Positions 36,201-48,527 are shown, counted from the first letter of the stretch. The stretch: DNA of 64,000 nucleotides from Carettochelys insculpta (GCF_033958435.1 NC_134142.1:95861001-95925000), one strand, 5' to 3'. Made by a program: numbers and translations. The notes: generated from the letters alone by a model not told the origin.

Positions 36201-37226
36201 GAAGGGAATTCACATGCAGAGTCCCATTGACTTATAGGGGGACAGGCATGGAAGACAGAGAGAGATTCTGCTCACATGGAGCAGCTTTGTTTCTTTTAAC
36301 TACTGATATCTTCAGTGCTGGATATTTTATGTCTAATTAATTGATGATGCATGCAGAGAGTAAGACAATTGAACATAAATCAGCATATTTGCTTTGGAAA
36401 TTAAAGAAGCCAATGACAGAGACAGTGGAAAACACTTTGTGTCCTCATAAATGGTAAGATGGTGTTCTAAGTTTAACAAATACAGTCCCAAATTTAGCCC
36501 AAAGATACCTTTCTATTCTGTACATTGTGATTTTGAATATCCCTAAAAATAGGTTTCACCCCCAGTAAAAATAGACTTCTCTGTTTATTTCCTAATTAAA
36601 TAAGGATGTGATTTTTTTAAAATAGTCTGGCTTCCATAATATGTAAATCTGACATTGGCTTCCAATTCCAATATTGTAAAAAAGATTGACTAGAATTTCT
36701 CAAAAATGATCAGCTCATACCAAAAATAAATGCATTTGGCCATTTGGCCAACTATAAAATCCCATTAGCAAACCCATTAGAGAACATCTTATGGCTGTTA
36801 TTAGCCATAACAATCCAAACATTTTACACTCGTCAGGCCACACTCTTCTACAATTATACTTTCCTAGATGGCACCTTGTCCTGGGATGGGCATGTTCATT
36901 GGTGAGCTACAGAAGAAGTTTCCAATGATCGTGTGTAGGGCATTAGCTGGTGTTCCTGAAAGAGCCAGCTGATGTGCCTTGCTTTCAGCTGAGAGAAACA
37001 GAACAGAGTGGAGAGTGAAAAAAAAATGAAAAGCACAAGAAAAGGAAATGATCCCATCCATTCCCTCCCTTTCCCCATATCAAGGACAAAGCACATTGTG
37101 CTAAAAAGACAAATATGCGCTCAAGAGGCATCACCTTTTCATTTGAACCACAGCTATATTTGCCATAAGGATGTTGGGTAACTACAGATTTGCGGCTCCA
37201 CAAGACAATCTGTCAAGATGCATATC
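36201..37226. other. Unassigned DNA
   Basis: No gene or clear repeat. A CCCATTGACTTATAGGGGGA string near 36222 resembles the dispersed palindromic motif. Confidence 0.45.
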
Positions 37227-37350
37227 AGAGAGGTAGCCGAGTAAGTCTGTATCTTCAAAACCAACAAGAAGTCCTGTGGCACCTTATAGACTAACAGATA
37301 TTTTGAAGCATAAACTTTCATGGGCAAAGACCTGCTTCGTCAGATGCAAG
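37227..37350 (-). mobile_element. Penelope-like element 3' tail, inverted copy, subfamily 2
   Basis: The blocks read AGAGGTAGCCGAGTAAGTCT, AAGTCCTGTGGCACCTTATA, GACTAACAGATATTTTG, AAACTTTCATGGGCAAAGAC and CTGCTTCGTCAGATGC. The wording (GTCCTGTGGCACC, CAAAGAC) differs from the subfamily at 34077 (GTCATGTAGCACTTTAAAG, CAGACCC). Confidence 0.75.
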
Positions 37351-37499
37351 AGTGGGGGTTCCAAGTCCACAGTCTGATCATTTTTGAGAACCACAATATA
37401 TGGGAGGAACTGTGTGCAATACAGCCAAAGGTTGAACAAAGCCTTAATTCAGGTGTCTAGCCTGTCTCCATGAAGGGAAGTTGACAGCAGTATTTGCTC

Positions 37500-37641
37500 C
37501 TGTCGATTCCCTGACTTGTAACGAAGGGCTGGAGTACCAGCATCAACACAGGACCCCTGTAAATTCAATTTAGCATGTCCCTACCAGGCATGCTAAATCA
37601 AACTCCAGAATATCAATCTTCCTGGAAATGTAGACGTGGCC
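37500..37641. mobile_element. Partial MITE with GTAGACGTGGCC end
   Basis: Right end AAATGTAGACGTGGCC resembles the terminal repeats of the other GGC(T/C)...GTAGCC elements here. An internal imperfect palindrome sits around ATTTAGCATG, CCTACCAGG and CATGCTAAAT (37570-37600). The left end is lost. Confidence 0.5.
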
Positions 37642-39246
37642 TAAGCTATTGCATGTTTTCTCACCTTTCTTCCTGGGGGTCCATCCTGGATTTTTTAGCC
37701 GTTACTCAGCTTCCCATCTGCAGTTCCTGTAACCACCATATGGAGTATAGGGATGTGTCAACTATAATATATCAATTTCTCAGTTCTTTGTCAGGGGGTA
37801 GCATTTTAAGAATTCACATCTTCCAGTAAAGACAGCAAGAAGATATCAAATTTTCAGGTGACAGGGAGTTATTCTGAGTTCATGAGTGTTTGGCTGTGAA
37901 AGGCAATTACAGTATTATCTAGTTTTATCCAAGGTCTTTTATTTATACCTGATTTTTACATGTGCTATGGGGTGCTCAGCAGCTCTGAATTCAATGTGTG
38001 AATATTGATAGGTCAGTCTCTTTGCACAGTATTCACTGAACAAGTTCCTAAAATCTATTTGAATTCCTGTTATTGGCCAATACCTAGGTAATAGGCACCC
38101 CTGGCTACTCATGCTTCATGTAACATCTCACTCTTTTCTTGGAGGAACAACTCCTAGTCTGCGTGAAGCATCTACGTTTCTGCCTCTTTCTCACATTTGG
38201 GAAGGTGAATGTCACTGTAGATAAGTTCAGTGGTATGGTTCAATTAACATACATGTGTCATATTAAAAAATAATTAGCCCTTTGATTTTGCATTTTCATT
38301 AGGTTTTTCATATACTTATGTTCCTTTTCATCTCTGTGGGAAAATACCATTGGTTCTTTAGTTTGTCTGCCACTAAAGATCATGCTTGTTGTGGGAAAAT
38401 GTGCATTTAAAGTGACAACATGAAGGATTTGCAATGAGCATAGCTTTCATATAGTGAAGACTGTGGAACATTAATTGGAAAACTAATTCTAATTTATTGT
38501 GATTCTAATTAAAACTAACAGACTTGCCACAGATCTGCCAGATCCTTGGGAGATTAGTGATTGATGTCTTGTCATTGTTATGACCATGCCACTCCATGCC
38601 CTCATTCCATAAATCTACAGGATGATTCATGTGTATAAGTCACGTGGTTATATGCAAGTTACATTCTAGAATATGCACATTTTAGACTAGTTAATAAGGA
38701 GGGACTTTGGCTTTGCATGACAGATGAGCCCATAGTGTTTTCTAAATCTAGTCATGCTACTACAAAGTCATTTTTATTTTTTCTGCTCTATAAGCACTTA
38801 GTCATTTGTTGACTGTTGCATCCCAACTCTTACCAGTATGCAATCTATATCTATAGGCTGTCTGTTTAGATTTGATACTGCTCAGATTCTTTTAGTGTAA
38901 TCCTCTGCTCCTCTTTTAAATCCCACTGAAATCTATAGGATCCCAATCAAGGACTGAAGCTTTAAGGCCTGATCATGCATTGTAAGTACGGATAGATAAC
39001 TATGCCTGCATGAAATCCCACTGACTTCTGCTCAGACACAGTTTGCCTACATGCAGCAAGCTAAGCACTGCAGAACAGGGACTATACCTTCACTCTTATC
39101 TGTAAAGTGACTTAGCACACTAAAAAAGAATGTACATTTTCTTTTTTAATGTCATCTTTTCCTCTGTCTGTGTGACTGGGCTGGAATGTGGGATAATAAA
39201 ATCTGCTTCTTTTAAAAACTGTTTTCTTTAGGTTGACAGAAAAATA
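37642..39246. other. Unassigned DNA
   Basis: No gene. 38440-38530 is rich in TAATT/AATTA strings and reads like homeodomain-site-rich non-coding DNA. Strings near 38921 and 39016 resemble the dispersed CCCACTGACTTC motif. Confidence 0.4.
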
Positions 39247-39565
39247 CAGGTTGAGCCTTTCTAAGCCAGCACTCTCTAAACCTGCAACATCTGTGGTTCA
39301 GCATGATTTTAGTTAGCCAAATGTTTATTTATCATAGGTGGGTCCAAGTGTCCTGTGGTCCCTTAAAGTTTGTTTAGTGTCACCAGTCCTGGTTCTCAGT
39401 GTTTTGTGCTGTTATTTGGTTCTAATTTACTCCTAAATGTCTTCTAATAGTCCAGTAAGCAGTGGAAGTGTTGATAATGTTGCTAAACAGTATTGACCTC
39501 TTGGGATTTGGCAAATTCTCTCGTTCAGCACCAACTAGGTCTCCAGGGTGCTGGACATCATTTTG
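39247..39565 (+). mobile_element. hAT-type non-autonomous transposon, 3' end decayed
   Basis: Starts CAGGTTGAGCCTTTCTAAGC, then CAACATCTGTGGTTCAGCAT, TCTAATTTACTCCTAAATGT and CAAATTCTCTCGTTCAGCAC. I recognise the wording from a common amniote hAT MITE whose far end normally reads as the reverse of CAGGTTGAACC. Here the far end breaks off after GGGTGCTGGACA. Confidence 0.65.
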
Positions 39566-39670
39566 CTGGCACCTGTGAGTCTGCCATAACTAGGAACATC
39601 AGACCATGCTTTTATGTCATTAGGCTCCTGTAATGTTTGTCGATACAAACTGTGTCAGCTTTGTAATCTA

Positions 39671-39786
39671 AGGCAGTGGGTTTTACCCAGGAAAGCTCAT
39701 GACCTAATAAATCCATTAGTCTCTAAGGTGCCACAGGACTGATGGTTGTTTTTGAAGTGACACACTAACATGGCTACCCCTCTGAG
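39671..39786 (+). mobile_element. Penelope-like element 3' tail, forward copy, subfamily 2
   Basis: Blocks: AGTGGGTTTTACCCAGGAAA, GCTCATGACCTAATAAATCC, GTCTCTAAGGTGCCACAGGA, then ACTAACATGGCTACCCCTCT. Same order as the tail of the PLE at 14105-14990, with the GTGCCACAGGAC wording of subfamily 2. Confidence 0.75.
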
Positions 39787-40617
39787 ACTGTTATCCAATA
39801 ATTCTGTCTAAATCTTAATGTCTGGTAACATTAGACTGAGCTAAGAACAAACACATCCTCAGAATCTGCTTGATTTTTCTAGTAACACAGTTTTCAAAAA
39901 ATATGTTGTTTTGTTCTCAAATGAATATTTATTCCATGTGTTCATTCTTGCTCAGTTCTGTTTGCCTTAGATGCACAGCAGATTTCTCTATTTACTAATT
40001 TTTCTTCCTTGTTTCATCAGCTTTTTAAAGATGTCAATTTGTTGTGGCAGTTCTTTCTACACTGAGGTCAATAGGGATTCTCTAGATTTATATAAGTGTT
40101 GCTGGGATCAGAATTTGCCATGGCATCATTTACATATCCAGAGATAGAATTTACATTGCATTGGAATGTGGACAATTCATAGTCTCTCTTCTGCTCTTGT
40201 CCAAGAGACATGGAGTTTAAAGTGAATGCCATGTCGTAGATCCTGGATTAAGGGAAGAATAATATTTTTGCACTATTGATCCACAGGAGAATGCGTTGAC
40301 AGACACTGACCTTATTTTAATTAATCTCTTCCTGCTTTGACACTGCATCGTGAAAATGAGGACAGGCATTGTTCTAAAGTGATTGATCCAAATTCTCTTT
40401 CAAGTTATGCCTGTGCAATTGCATCCATGATAGTGAGATTACAGAGCAGTAATTGAGAGCAGAATTTGGTCCATATGCTGAAAATGCAAGTTTTCAATTT
40501 TTATTCCCCACCCGCCATGAAAAGAAGTCCTCTCTGAGCAACTCATTGATCTATTTAAAATAAAACACGCCCCCTTTCTTTGCCATTCAATAGCTCTGTA
40601 ATTTTCAGTTTCACCCA

Positions 40618-41026
40618 GGCTGCAGTTACACTACGTAAGTCACTGTCGGAAGAGATTTCCCAACAAAGCTTGTCTATAAAAGTGGGTTGAAAGAGCACTC
40701 TGCTCGGTTGACAGAGCAGCTGGACTGCCCGGCTGCTCTCTCGACAAAACAGGCACCTGGAAGCACAGCAGAGAGAGCTGCCCATTGTTCTGGTTGCTCT
40801 CTCTGTTGAGCTAAGGCCGCCTTAGAGCATCCACACAGCTCTTTTGTCGACAGAATCTGTTGACAGCAGCTTTATGACTTATGGCTGAGAGGCACTACAC
40901 TGCCAGCAAAAGTGCTGAGTTTTGATCACAAACTGTCAACAAAACTTTTGGAACGTGCACACACAAAATGTGTTTTGTTGACAAAACCGGAGTTTTGTCA
41001 GCAAGCTTGTTAATGTAAATGTAGCC
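40618..41026. mobile_element. MITE-like foldback element, family A copy 2
   Basis: Left end GGCTGCAGTTACACTACGTA; right end, reversed, GGCTACATTTACATTAAC. Both flanks read CCA (40615-40617 and 41027-41029), a possible 3-bp target duplication. The interior is the reverse of 15428-15870, sharing GGCTGAGAGGCA, AAGTGCTGAGTTTT, ACACAAAATGTGTTTTGTTG and TCTGTTGACAG strings. No coding capacity. Confidence 0.7.
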
Positions 41027-44000
41027 CCATTGTTTTAGAATTCTTGTCCTTTGGCCTTCTTCCTTTCCCTGTGCGCTAAAGCTCTTTGCGCAGCCTTCCA
41101 GGAAAAATGCTAACAAATGCAACAAGAATTAAGGTCCAGATTCAGCAGTCCAGCCCCATTCAAAGAGCACGAGTTGGACTAATTAGGAAAAAGTCTATAA
41201 TGCTTCATATGAATATTAGTTCTGACTTGGTTTCCCAGTTCAGTTTTATGTTGCTGCCAGACTGAATGCATAGAGTCAAATCAAAGGAGGCTTGTGAAAA
41301 GGGGTTATTAAACGAACCCCAGAAGCATAACACAGTGGCACAAATATGGCTTCTCAGGTACCCACTTCAAAGGAGTTAAGATGACAATGGGAGGGCCATC
41401 AGCTGTGGGAAGAATCTTTGTGTCCAGTGCTATCCAACTTAGGATCTTTCCCTCTTCTTTCAAAGCTGTGGTGGAGATCACAAGAAATGAGGCATTTAAA
41501 TAAAAGATACACTTGCCAAACTGAGGGGATTGGAGTGGAAGAAATGGTCAGTCAGCTTGAAGCCGATGAAGATACAGTGTCATCAGGCAGTGTGTCTGAC
41601 CCGCAGAAAGCCCGACTTGAGAGCTGGAATCTGGAACCAAAGCTGTAATTGGTTAATGAGACAGAATGGGGCACACCAAGGTTAAATTTTGTCTACTAGG
41701 GGCTTGAGGGGTGTGTCAACCTTAGATAAGACAACATGGTTCTTTCTCTTATTTGTAAATCTTTCTCTAAGTTCTGTTGTCTAAGTTCATACTTTGTTTT
41801 GGAGAAATTGCTTTTGTGTCACTGCATGCTATTACTGACTGTGGGCTCCCAACTGCAGGACTTGAGCAGAGTCCATATCCTGGTGGATCTGCTGGGTAAA
41901 ATGATTGACAATCATGGGGTATAACTTGTAGACTCAGTCCAAAAGTGGTTGGATTGCAGCACAACTCTGGCTGGTCCAGGTCAGCTTGCTTGCTTTTACG
42001 GGGTTTGGGCAGCAGTGCTGTAACATTTCAGTGTAGACGGGTGGGCTCAGGTTGGAAATGGGCTCTGAAACCCTGCCATAATTTTTAGACATCCCACAAA
42101 ATTCCATAGTTGGATATAATTCTCCATCATATTTTATAGCAAAGATAATTAGAGGAAAAATTTATTGTTGTCCATTTGACATATTTTATAGGAAGTAACT
42201 TCTGGTCAACCTAAGTTCTTCCCATTCCAGTTACCAATGAATGACTACAAAGGATCTGCTGTCAGATGAAGGAAAATGGTTTATTTAAACCTTATTCAGT
42301 GATGTACAATACAGATAGTAAATGCATGTGGCATAAGTATCAGATTTTTAAAGGTATTTAAGCACCTAAAGATAGTCATCTGAGAAGATTTTCTAAAGCA
42401 AATGAACTCATAATGAAAAATAAGACAAAGATACTCTGTCACACATGGGCAAACACTTTTCATAAAGTTAGCACTCCATGTCTCAGTTTGCTTCCTCAGA
42501 GGAAACCTGTTCAACATCTTCAGTAGGTGATCTGTAGAACTTTCTATTAAGAACTCGGAAGGGGCGGGACTAAAAGCGGAAGGGGCGGGGCAAGGGAAGT
42601 TAGTCCTGCACTGACCACAGTGCTGGGCCCAACCCTTTGACAGATGTGCTGTCAAAGCAGTGCTTCTGTGGCATCTCAGAAGGCCCCAGAACTCCGGCTG
42701 CTGCTGCTGCCAAAGTAGTGGCGTCTGGAGCTCTGGGCACCTTTGAAATGCTGGGAGCAGGGGCAATGGGGCCATTGTGCTCTTCTTTCTCCACATTGGC
42801 AGGCCTGTGTATGCTACAATAGCATTTTACCTAACATTTTCTAACACTGCACCTTTAAATCCAAGTCAAGCCAAAACTCCAGTCCATTGTCCCAAGCATA
42901 AACAGCCAATCTGTTTCTTTCTTAGGATCTAAAAATTACTAAATAAACCATGTTAACCACCAACATGCAGAAATGCATAGAGAAGCAGTTACTGCTATGA
43001 AATGCAGTTTTTGAGCACTCCTACAACCACCCAGCAATGACAATGAAATGATAATGTGTTATTATACTTTTATGGAACATGTGCAATCTTCTAGAAGAGA
43101 TAATGACACACACTCCTACTGTTTCAAATTATGACGAGGAGTCAACCTGGAGAAAAACATCTAAGTAAACTTTCTCTTTGCCACACATAATGTGACTCTG
43201 ACAAAGAATTGTCTTGCTGCAGTAAACCTTTTCAGAGTGATTTTCGTGGGCCACACTCTCTTCAGATTTTTCTGTGACCAATAACACACTGCACTGGCTG
43301 TTTACTCACTTTCAGGTACCTATTGGTGTCAATAGTTTCAAAGCCTTGAATGATCTGAGCCCTGCATTGTCAAATTTTTGCATTGTCAGATTTCCTCATA
43401 GCTTATGTCTCATTGTGGTAACTGAGACTGACACATTTGCAATGAAAGCAAATTCTCCAGCTCAGAAGGTATTTCTGTCAGCCTCAGTCACTTTTGGAAA
43501 TGGCCACAATCAAAGCCCAAATCAGCATTCTTCATTGCCAGGTTATCGGGTGATGTAGCTCAGTATCACTCAAGATGTGACTAGTATCCTTAGCTTTTCA
43601 ATTATTTTCATTTTGTTTCTGTTTATTTAATGACTTGTTAATTCTATTTGGGACTGAAAATGCTTTGCTAAGGCATTAAGGCCCCAGGTCTGTAAGGTGC
43701 TGAGCTCTTGAGGGCATTGGGAGATGAGAGTGCACAATCATTTGCAGGTGAGATCATTTACAAATAAACAAACAACGTTGTATACTGGGATTATTGCTGA
43801 TTTTTTTACCTCACCTGAAAGGTATAATCGATCCCTGGGGCATGGTGACAGAGTTAGCACCATTATACATAGGCCTGGTTGGAAGAATTAGATTTTTATT
43901 AGTAAATGTTGGTAAACTTTTATTTCATGTTATATGCATGCAGCAATGAAAAAAATATTTCCAGTGAGGATGATCCAACTTTAGATGCAGGTGAAGTAAG

Positions 44001-44430
44001 AAAAGTGTGGCTTGGTAAGTTGTTAGAATTTGGTCTCAGATTATTAACCTTGTATATTTTGGCACGTGATGTTGACAATTTGTGTTTTAATGGTTCTGAA
44101 GCTTTAACTTCATGAAATGTCTCTTGTCACTGAATTGTTGTCAGACTAATAACCCCTGCTCAAATTTACTTCAGCTGTGAATGTTTAAATTGATGACATT
44201 TGCAAAAATGTTTACAATGAACATTGGTCTGTTAAAATTATGATAAAATAAAATCAGAATTCTACCAAGCTAAAGTATACACTGTCCTTCCTCTACATTC
44301 ATAAATCAAATAGACTTTTAAAAGATACTGACTTTTCACAGTGGATATAACCTGAGTTAGCAAGAGGGAGAAATGCTCATAAAAATATACTCCTTGTATA
44401 GTTTCAACCATGTTCATGCATTCCAGTCTG
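41027..44430. other. Unassigned DNA with a GC-richer block
   Basis: No gene. The 166-codon minus-strand frame (42296-42796) lacks any domain and runs through AT-rich and GC-rich halves of different character. 42550-42800 is GC-richer, with GGGGCGGG at 42561 and 42582, and resembles repeat-derived text rather than a promoter. Confidence 0.4.
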
Positions 44431-45290
44431 TTAACAGGGTAGCTGGCCCCTTAAGTGAAACTGGGCCCAGCTCTTTTTTTCCCCAGCTCAGATGTGTCCT
44501 AGTTTGGTATAATGAAAAGGATGGGGTTGCCCCTGGCAGGTTTGTGAACAGGAAACAGTCCCAGGGCAAGAGAGCAGAAGGCAAGGTACTGAGAGAGAGC
44601 TTAGGAGAGTTCATAACCCAGAGGGGGAGAAATCGGAAGGGCAGAGCTGGGCTGAGGAATCCAGGCAATGCCGCCCCTGGAGCACAGTGATGACAGTTCT
44701 TTAGTGAGCAAAGAAACTAGATCAGGATGGTGAAAGAGGAAGACAGTTGTGGGGTCATCTACAAATGTCACCAGGCCAGAGAGCCGCAGTCAGTGAGGGC
44801 AGGAGACTGAGTGGTCAGGGAGAGCCAACTGGCTCACTGAGCTGGAAAGGTGAAGCTAGGGAGCTAGAGAGAACTGAAGACTGGGATGTGGTGGAGGGGT
44901 GAGTTGCTCATGTCTCCAGGTGAGATCCAGAGCTAGGTTTGAGGATGGAACAGGATGGAGAAAAAGTCCATCTAGAGGAGATAGGGTGAGGTACAGTGAG
45001 AGATGCCAGAGCTGTGCAGGGTAGCTGGGGCATCATGAGACACACTGGAGCTGTACTTAATGTTAGACTCTTGGAACTTGAGAGAGCGAATGTCCTCTTT
45101 GGACTCTGCTTGGGAGCTTCACTTTCTGGTTATGGGACTTTTTATAATAAATTAAATCTGCAAATCTATATTCAGAAGGTCTGCCTGGGGTTACTTGCGG
45201 CTCTAGAGGAAGGTAAACCTGAGGCAGACACTGGTCCCAGTCTGCCACAGGATGGTGTTTCCTGGTCACACATCCTACATGTACCCCTCT
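44430..45290 (+). mobile_element. Possible LTR-like or other retroelement remnant (tentative)
   Basis: A GC-richer, purine-rich 860-bp block bounded by AT-rich DNA, with GGGACTTTTTATAATAAATT near 45135 that could be a poly(A) region, followed by a short GC-richer end. No matching second copy, primer-binding site or coding trace is visible, so the class is a guess. Confidence 0.25.
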
Positions 45291-46004
45291 GCATACACTT
45301 CTCTGTAACTTCCATTTAATACGCTAGGGAGCCAAAATAAAATCAAGCAGAGCTGAAAACCAGATGAAAAGTGTATTTGCTATCCTGACAGGCTGACTTG
45401 CTTATAGGTTTGAAAATTTGACATTCGTTTGAGATATTTGAGAGCTAATGGTAGGCTACAAACAGACAGCCATGTAACAGGTACTGCACACACAGCAACA
45501 GAACAAGCTTATTGCTCCATCAGTCTCCTCCATATTTGCTGTCTCTCCTTTACGTCTAGGGCATCATCTTCCCACATCTACATACACATGCGCTGCAGCC
45601 AGCTACTTTCTGTGAAAAGCTAACATCCATACAAATGCCCAATTCCCTCCAAATCCTTGCAGGACTTTATAAAAGCCACAGAAGTATTGGAAATGGATTA
45701 TTGGTTGGTATAAAAGATACAGCCAGACTGAGAAGGGCTGTATATAACAATACAAGACGCCTGTCAGTAAAACAGCCTATGTCAATCTTAGCCAGTATAA
45801 TTTATTTGCCGTAGAAATGGAAGGACAGTGTAGTGAAAGAAAACACAACCAATGGGAAGATGAAAGATAATCAGGACACCCTGACAGTGTCCTGTAAATT
45901 TATACAAATGCAGAGAGACCTAGAAAGAGAGTTTATCAAATCATAAACCCTCTTTGTGGAAACAGGTCTGTATAGAGTTGTTGTGACCCAAGGGGAAATA
46001 TGTC
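45291..46004. other. Unassigned DNA
   Basis: No gene or clear repeat seen. Confidence 0.45.
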
Positions 46005-46290
46005 ATATATTAAGTGAACCACAAGGATCATCTGATTTGACTTCCTGCATAAAAGCTATAGGATTTCACCCAGTAACTTCTGTATTAAGCCTAGGTGTGG
46101 TTGAACTACAGTATGTTGTTTAGAAAACTATCCAATCTTGATTTAAAGATTTTATGTGATGGGAAATATATCACCTCCCTTGTTAAGTGGTTTCTGTTGG
46201 TAATTATGCTTACTGTTATATATTTGCATTTTATTTCTGATTTGAATTTGTCTATAAGAAACCATTGACATTAATTTTTTTCTAGTTGGT
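46005..46290 (-). mobile_element. CR1/L3-like LINE 3' fragment
   Basis: Plus-strand wording AAGGATCATCTGATTTGACT, TTTCACCCAGTAACTTCTGT and CCAATCTTGATTTAAAGAT is the reverse of the 3' part of CR1/L3-type LINEs. Moderately decayed, no open frame. Boundaries are approximate. Confidence 0.6.
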
Positions 46291-47014
46291 CAGAAATCTG
46301 TGCGATTACGTGGAAAAAAATAACCAAATGGATTCATAAAATCCTGCGAGGATTACAGTACGGTATTTCTGTATCAAAGTCCCTCTCCCTTATTTTTCCC
46401 ATTTTTGAAGTACTTGTAGTACATTATCATGCTTTCAATCTTGGAAAGCCTTCTCTTAGTTTAAAAAAGTTTAGAGATAATTATCTTCTGCCTACATATA
46501 TTCCTTTCCCCTGGCTCATTGAGTGCTTCAGAGTAAATAGTGCCTGGGCCTGTTCTCTCCAATTTAGAATTGCTCAAAATTATGACATCTGTCATGCTGA
46601 TGTATAAATTACTTAGTATGCTTAAAGTGCATTCTATATTGGAAAGCATTTTTACTGCTGTCTTTTGGGAATATGTTTAAGACTGTATATGTGACATGTA
46701 AGCTTTTACCATTCATAGTTACTCTGTTTTACCATCTGACCAACGTTTTATATTCTTAACGATGTTTCTTTTATACTTCATGAAAAACTCTTCGTAAATT
46801 ACATGGTTTAATGGTATTTGCAAGAACTATGTGATTATGTAGGTTATCTGTGTTTCCCACTTCTAGGAGGGGAGTGGATATCTCTATCCAACAGCCCCAT
46901 CATTTCCTCAGTGGCAAATGTGAGGAACCCAGGCCTGCCCACCATTTTGGGTCCCAGTTTAGGAACCCTGTAAATAGGAGCCTCCTGCTGCTCTTCTGTA
47001 ATCTCATTTAATCA
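46291..47014. other. Unassigned DNA
   Basis: AT-rich, no gene recognised. The left part may be further decayed LINE. Confidence 0.4.
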
Positions 47015-47200
47015 ATGTTCTCTCTAATTTTTCCATGTGTGGAATAAATTTTGTTATGTGCACCAAGGCACACGCAGATGTGTGCATTACCAGTAAAAAC
47101 ACATGCTTCCAGCTGTGGCTGTGTGCCAATCAGCTCTGCCAAATTTGAATTTCTCCTGGGTGGTCACCCAAGTATACAGCTTACAGGGAAAACTGACCCA
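47015..47200 (+). mobile_element. Interspersed repeat, family C, copy 2
   Basis: Ordered blocks AATGTTCTCTCTAATTTTTC, AATTTTGTTATGTGCACCAA, CCAGTAAAAACACATG, CCAGCTGTGG and CAGCTTACAG match 31705-31905 in the same orientation. The GC-richer sequence from 47200 to about 47530 may belong to it. Confidence 0.6.
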
Positions 47201-48519
47201 CTTCCCTAAGACCCCAGCTCTTCATGCTGACCTCAGGGCATCCGGCTGCTCAGTCCCAGGAGCTAGTCAGGAGCTCCCTCTCAGTCCCCCAGGTCCCTGC
47301 CAGCAGCTGCTCTGTCCAAGGTGCTTAATTCTTTGAACCCTCCAGGGATGCAGTTCTTCCTTCCTCAGCTCCCAGCAGCAACTGACCAACTCCATCCTGC
47401 ATTTCCCTTTTTTATCTGAGCCTGCTGGGCCTGGATAGGTAGCTCGCTGAAACTCTTCCTTTATTGGCTGCACTTTGCCCAGCCTCTCTGGATCTCTGGA
47501 TTCACCTTCACAGCTGCTTCTAGGGCAGGGCACATTTAGCCCCGTTTATATATTGAGGGGAGGAACCCCATTATATTTCTGCACCATTGCTTACCCTCTG
47601 CCCCCCCATCATTTGTTTGTTTCATCCAACTGTTGCATTTTCTCAAAAACTGTACAAGGAAGAGGCCTTTTACATATGCTGCCTTGCCCAGGTGGGCCCT
47701 GTACGTGTACATAAACGAGGTACACAAACGTGCCTATGGTCTCCTAAATGGTTAGATCAGTTCCTGTTCTTGAATTGGAGTTATTGTTCTGGTTTTATTG
47801 CTGTTTCTTGTATTCATCCTCCATATATGAAGGGCTACAAGAATCACCCTTTTCAGATATAACTGGGGAGTTTATTTAAAGAGAAATACTATTGAAGATT
47901 CTGTGAGGAATATGCTTTGGACAATCAAAGACAACTCTGACAGTGTGCAAGTCCCTCTGTGATTGCACGAAGACTGAGACTCTGAAGAATGACTGGAATC
48001 TGAGGTCCTGAGTTGCCTGCAGGATATCATTTCCACTTGAATTTGCATGAACACGATAAGTTGATATGTGGATAAAAAATTATTCAAGCATATTAAGGGA
48101 AAAGAAGGAACTGGCTGACCCCCTTCTGCTGTAGATTTGCTGAGGAAACTGTGCATGCCTTTCAAGTGTTTGCTGTTTAAATTCAAATAGCTAATCTGAG
48201 AGATCCAGACAGGGGAAGAATTTATGACAAGGTGACTGTCAGGGATTGTGGAACATTCTCAGGAAGAGATCAATTCACACATTGATTTGTGTGTGGTAAG
48301 TAAAATGCTTTGGGTAGAGCACATTGCAATATTGCAGTCTAGAGGCGGCAAAAGCAAGAGACCACATCCTATCATGCTGATCAATGTTAGCCCATTGTGT
48401 CCATATACACCATTGTCCCTCTTTTTGAATTTCGCTCTGCCTTTTGTTGTGTACTTAGATTGTAAGTTTATCAATTTATCAAGTTTATCAACAGTATCCT
48501 ACTCTTTATGTTTATTGCC
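47201..48519. other. Unassigned DNA
   Basis: A GC-richer part (47200-47540) is followed by ordinary AT-rich DNA. No exon or domain found in the open frames. Confidence 0.4.
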
Positions 48520-48527
48520 TGCTAGTC

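Noticed and set aside
42561..42590. Two GGGGCGGG boxes suggesting an Sp1-type promoter
   Set aside because: No CpG island around them, and similar phrases occur inside turtle repeats; no gene is seen on either side.
42296..42796. 166-codon minus-strand open frame
   Set aside because: No recognisable domain, crosses a sharp change in base composition, and lacks splice or promoter context.
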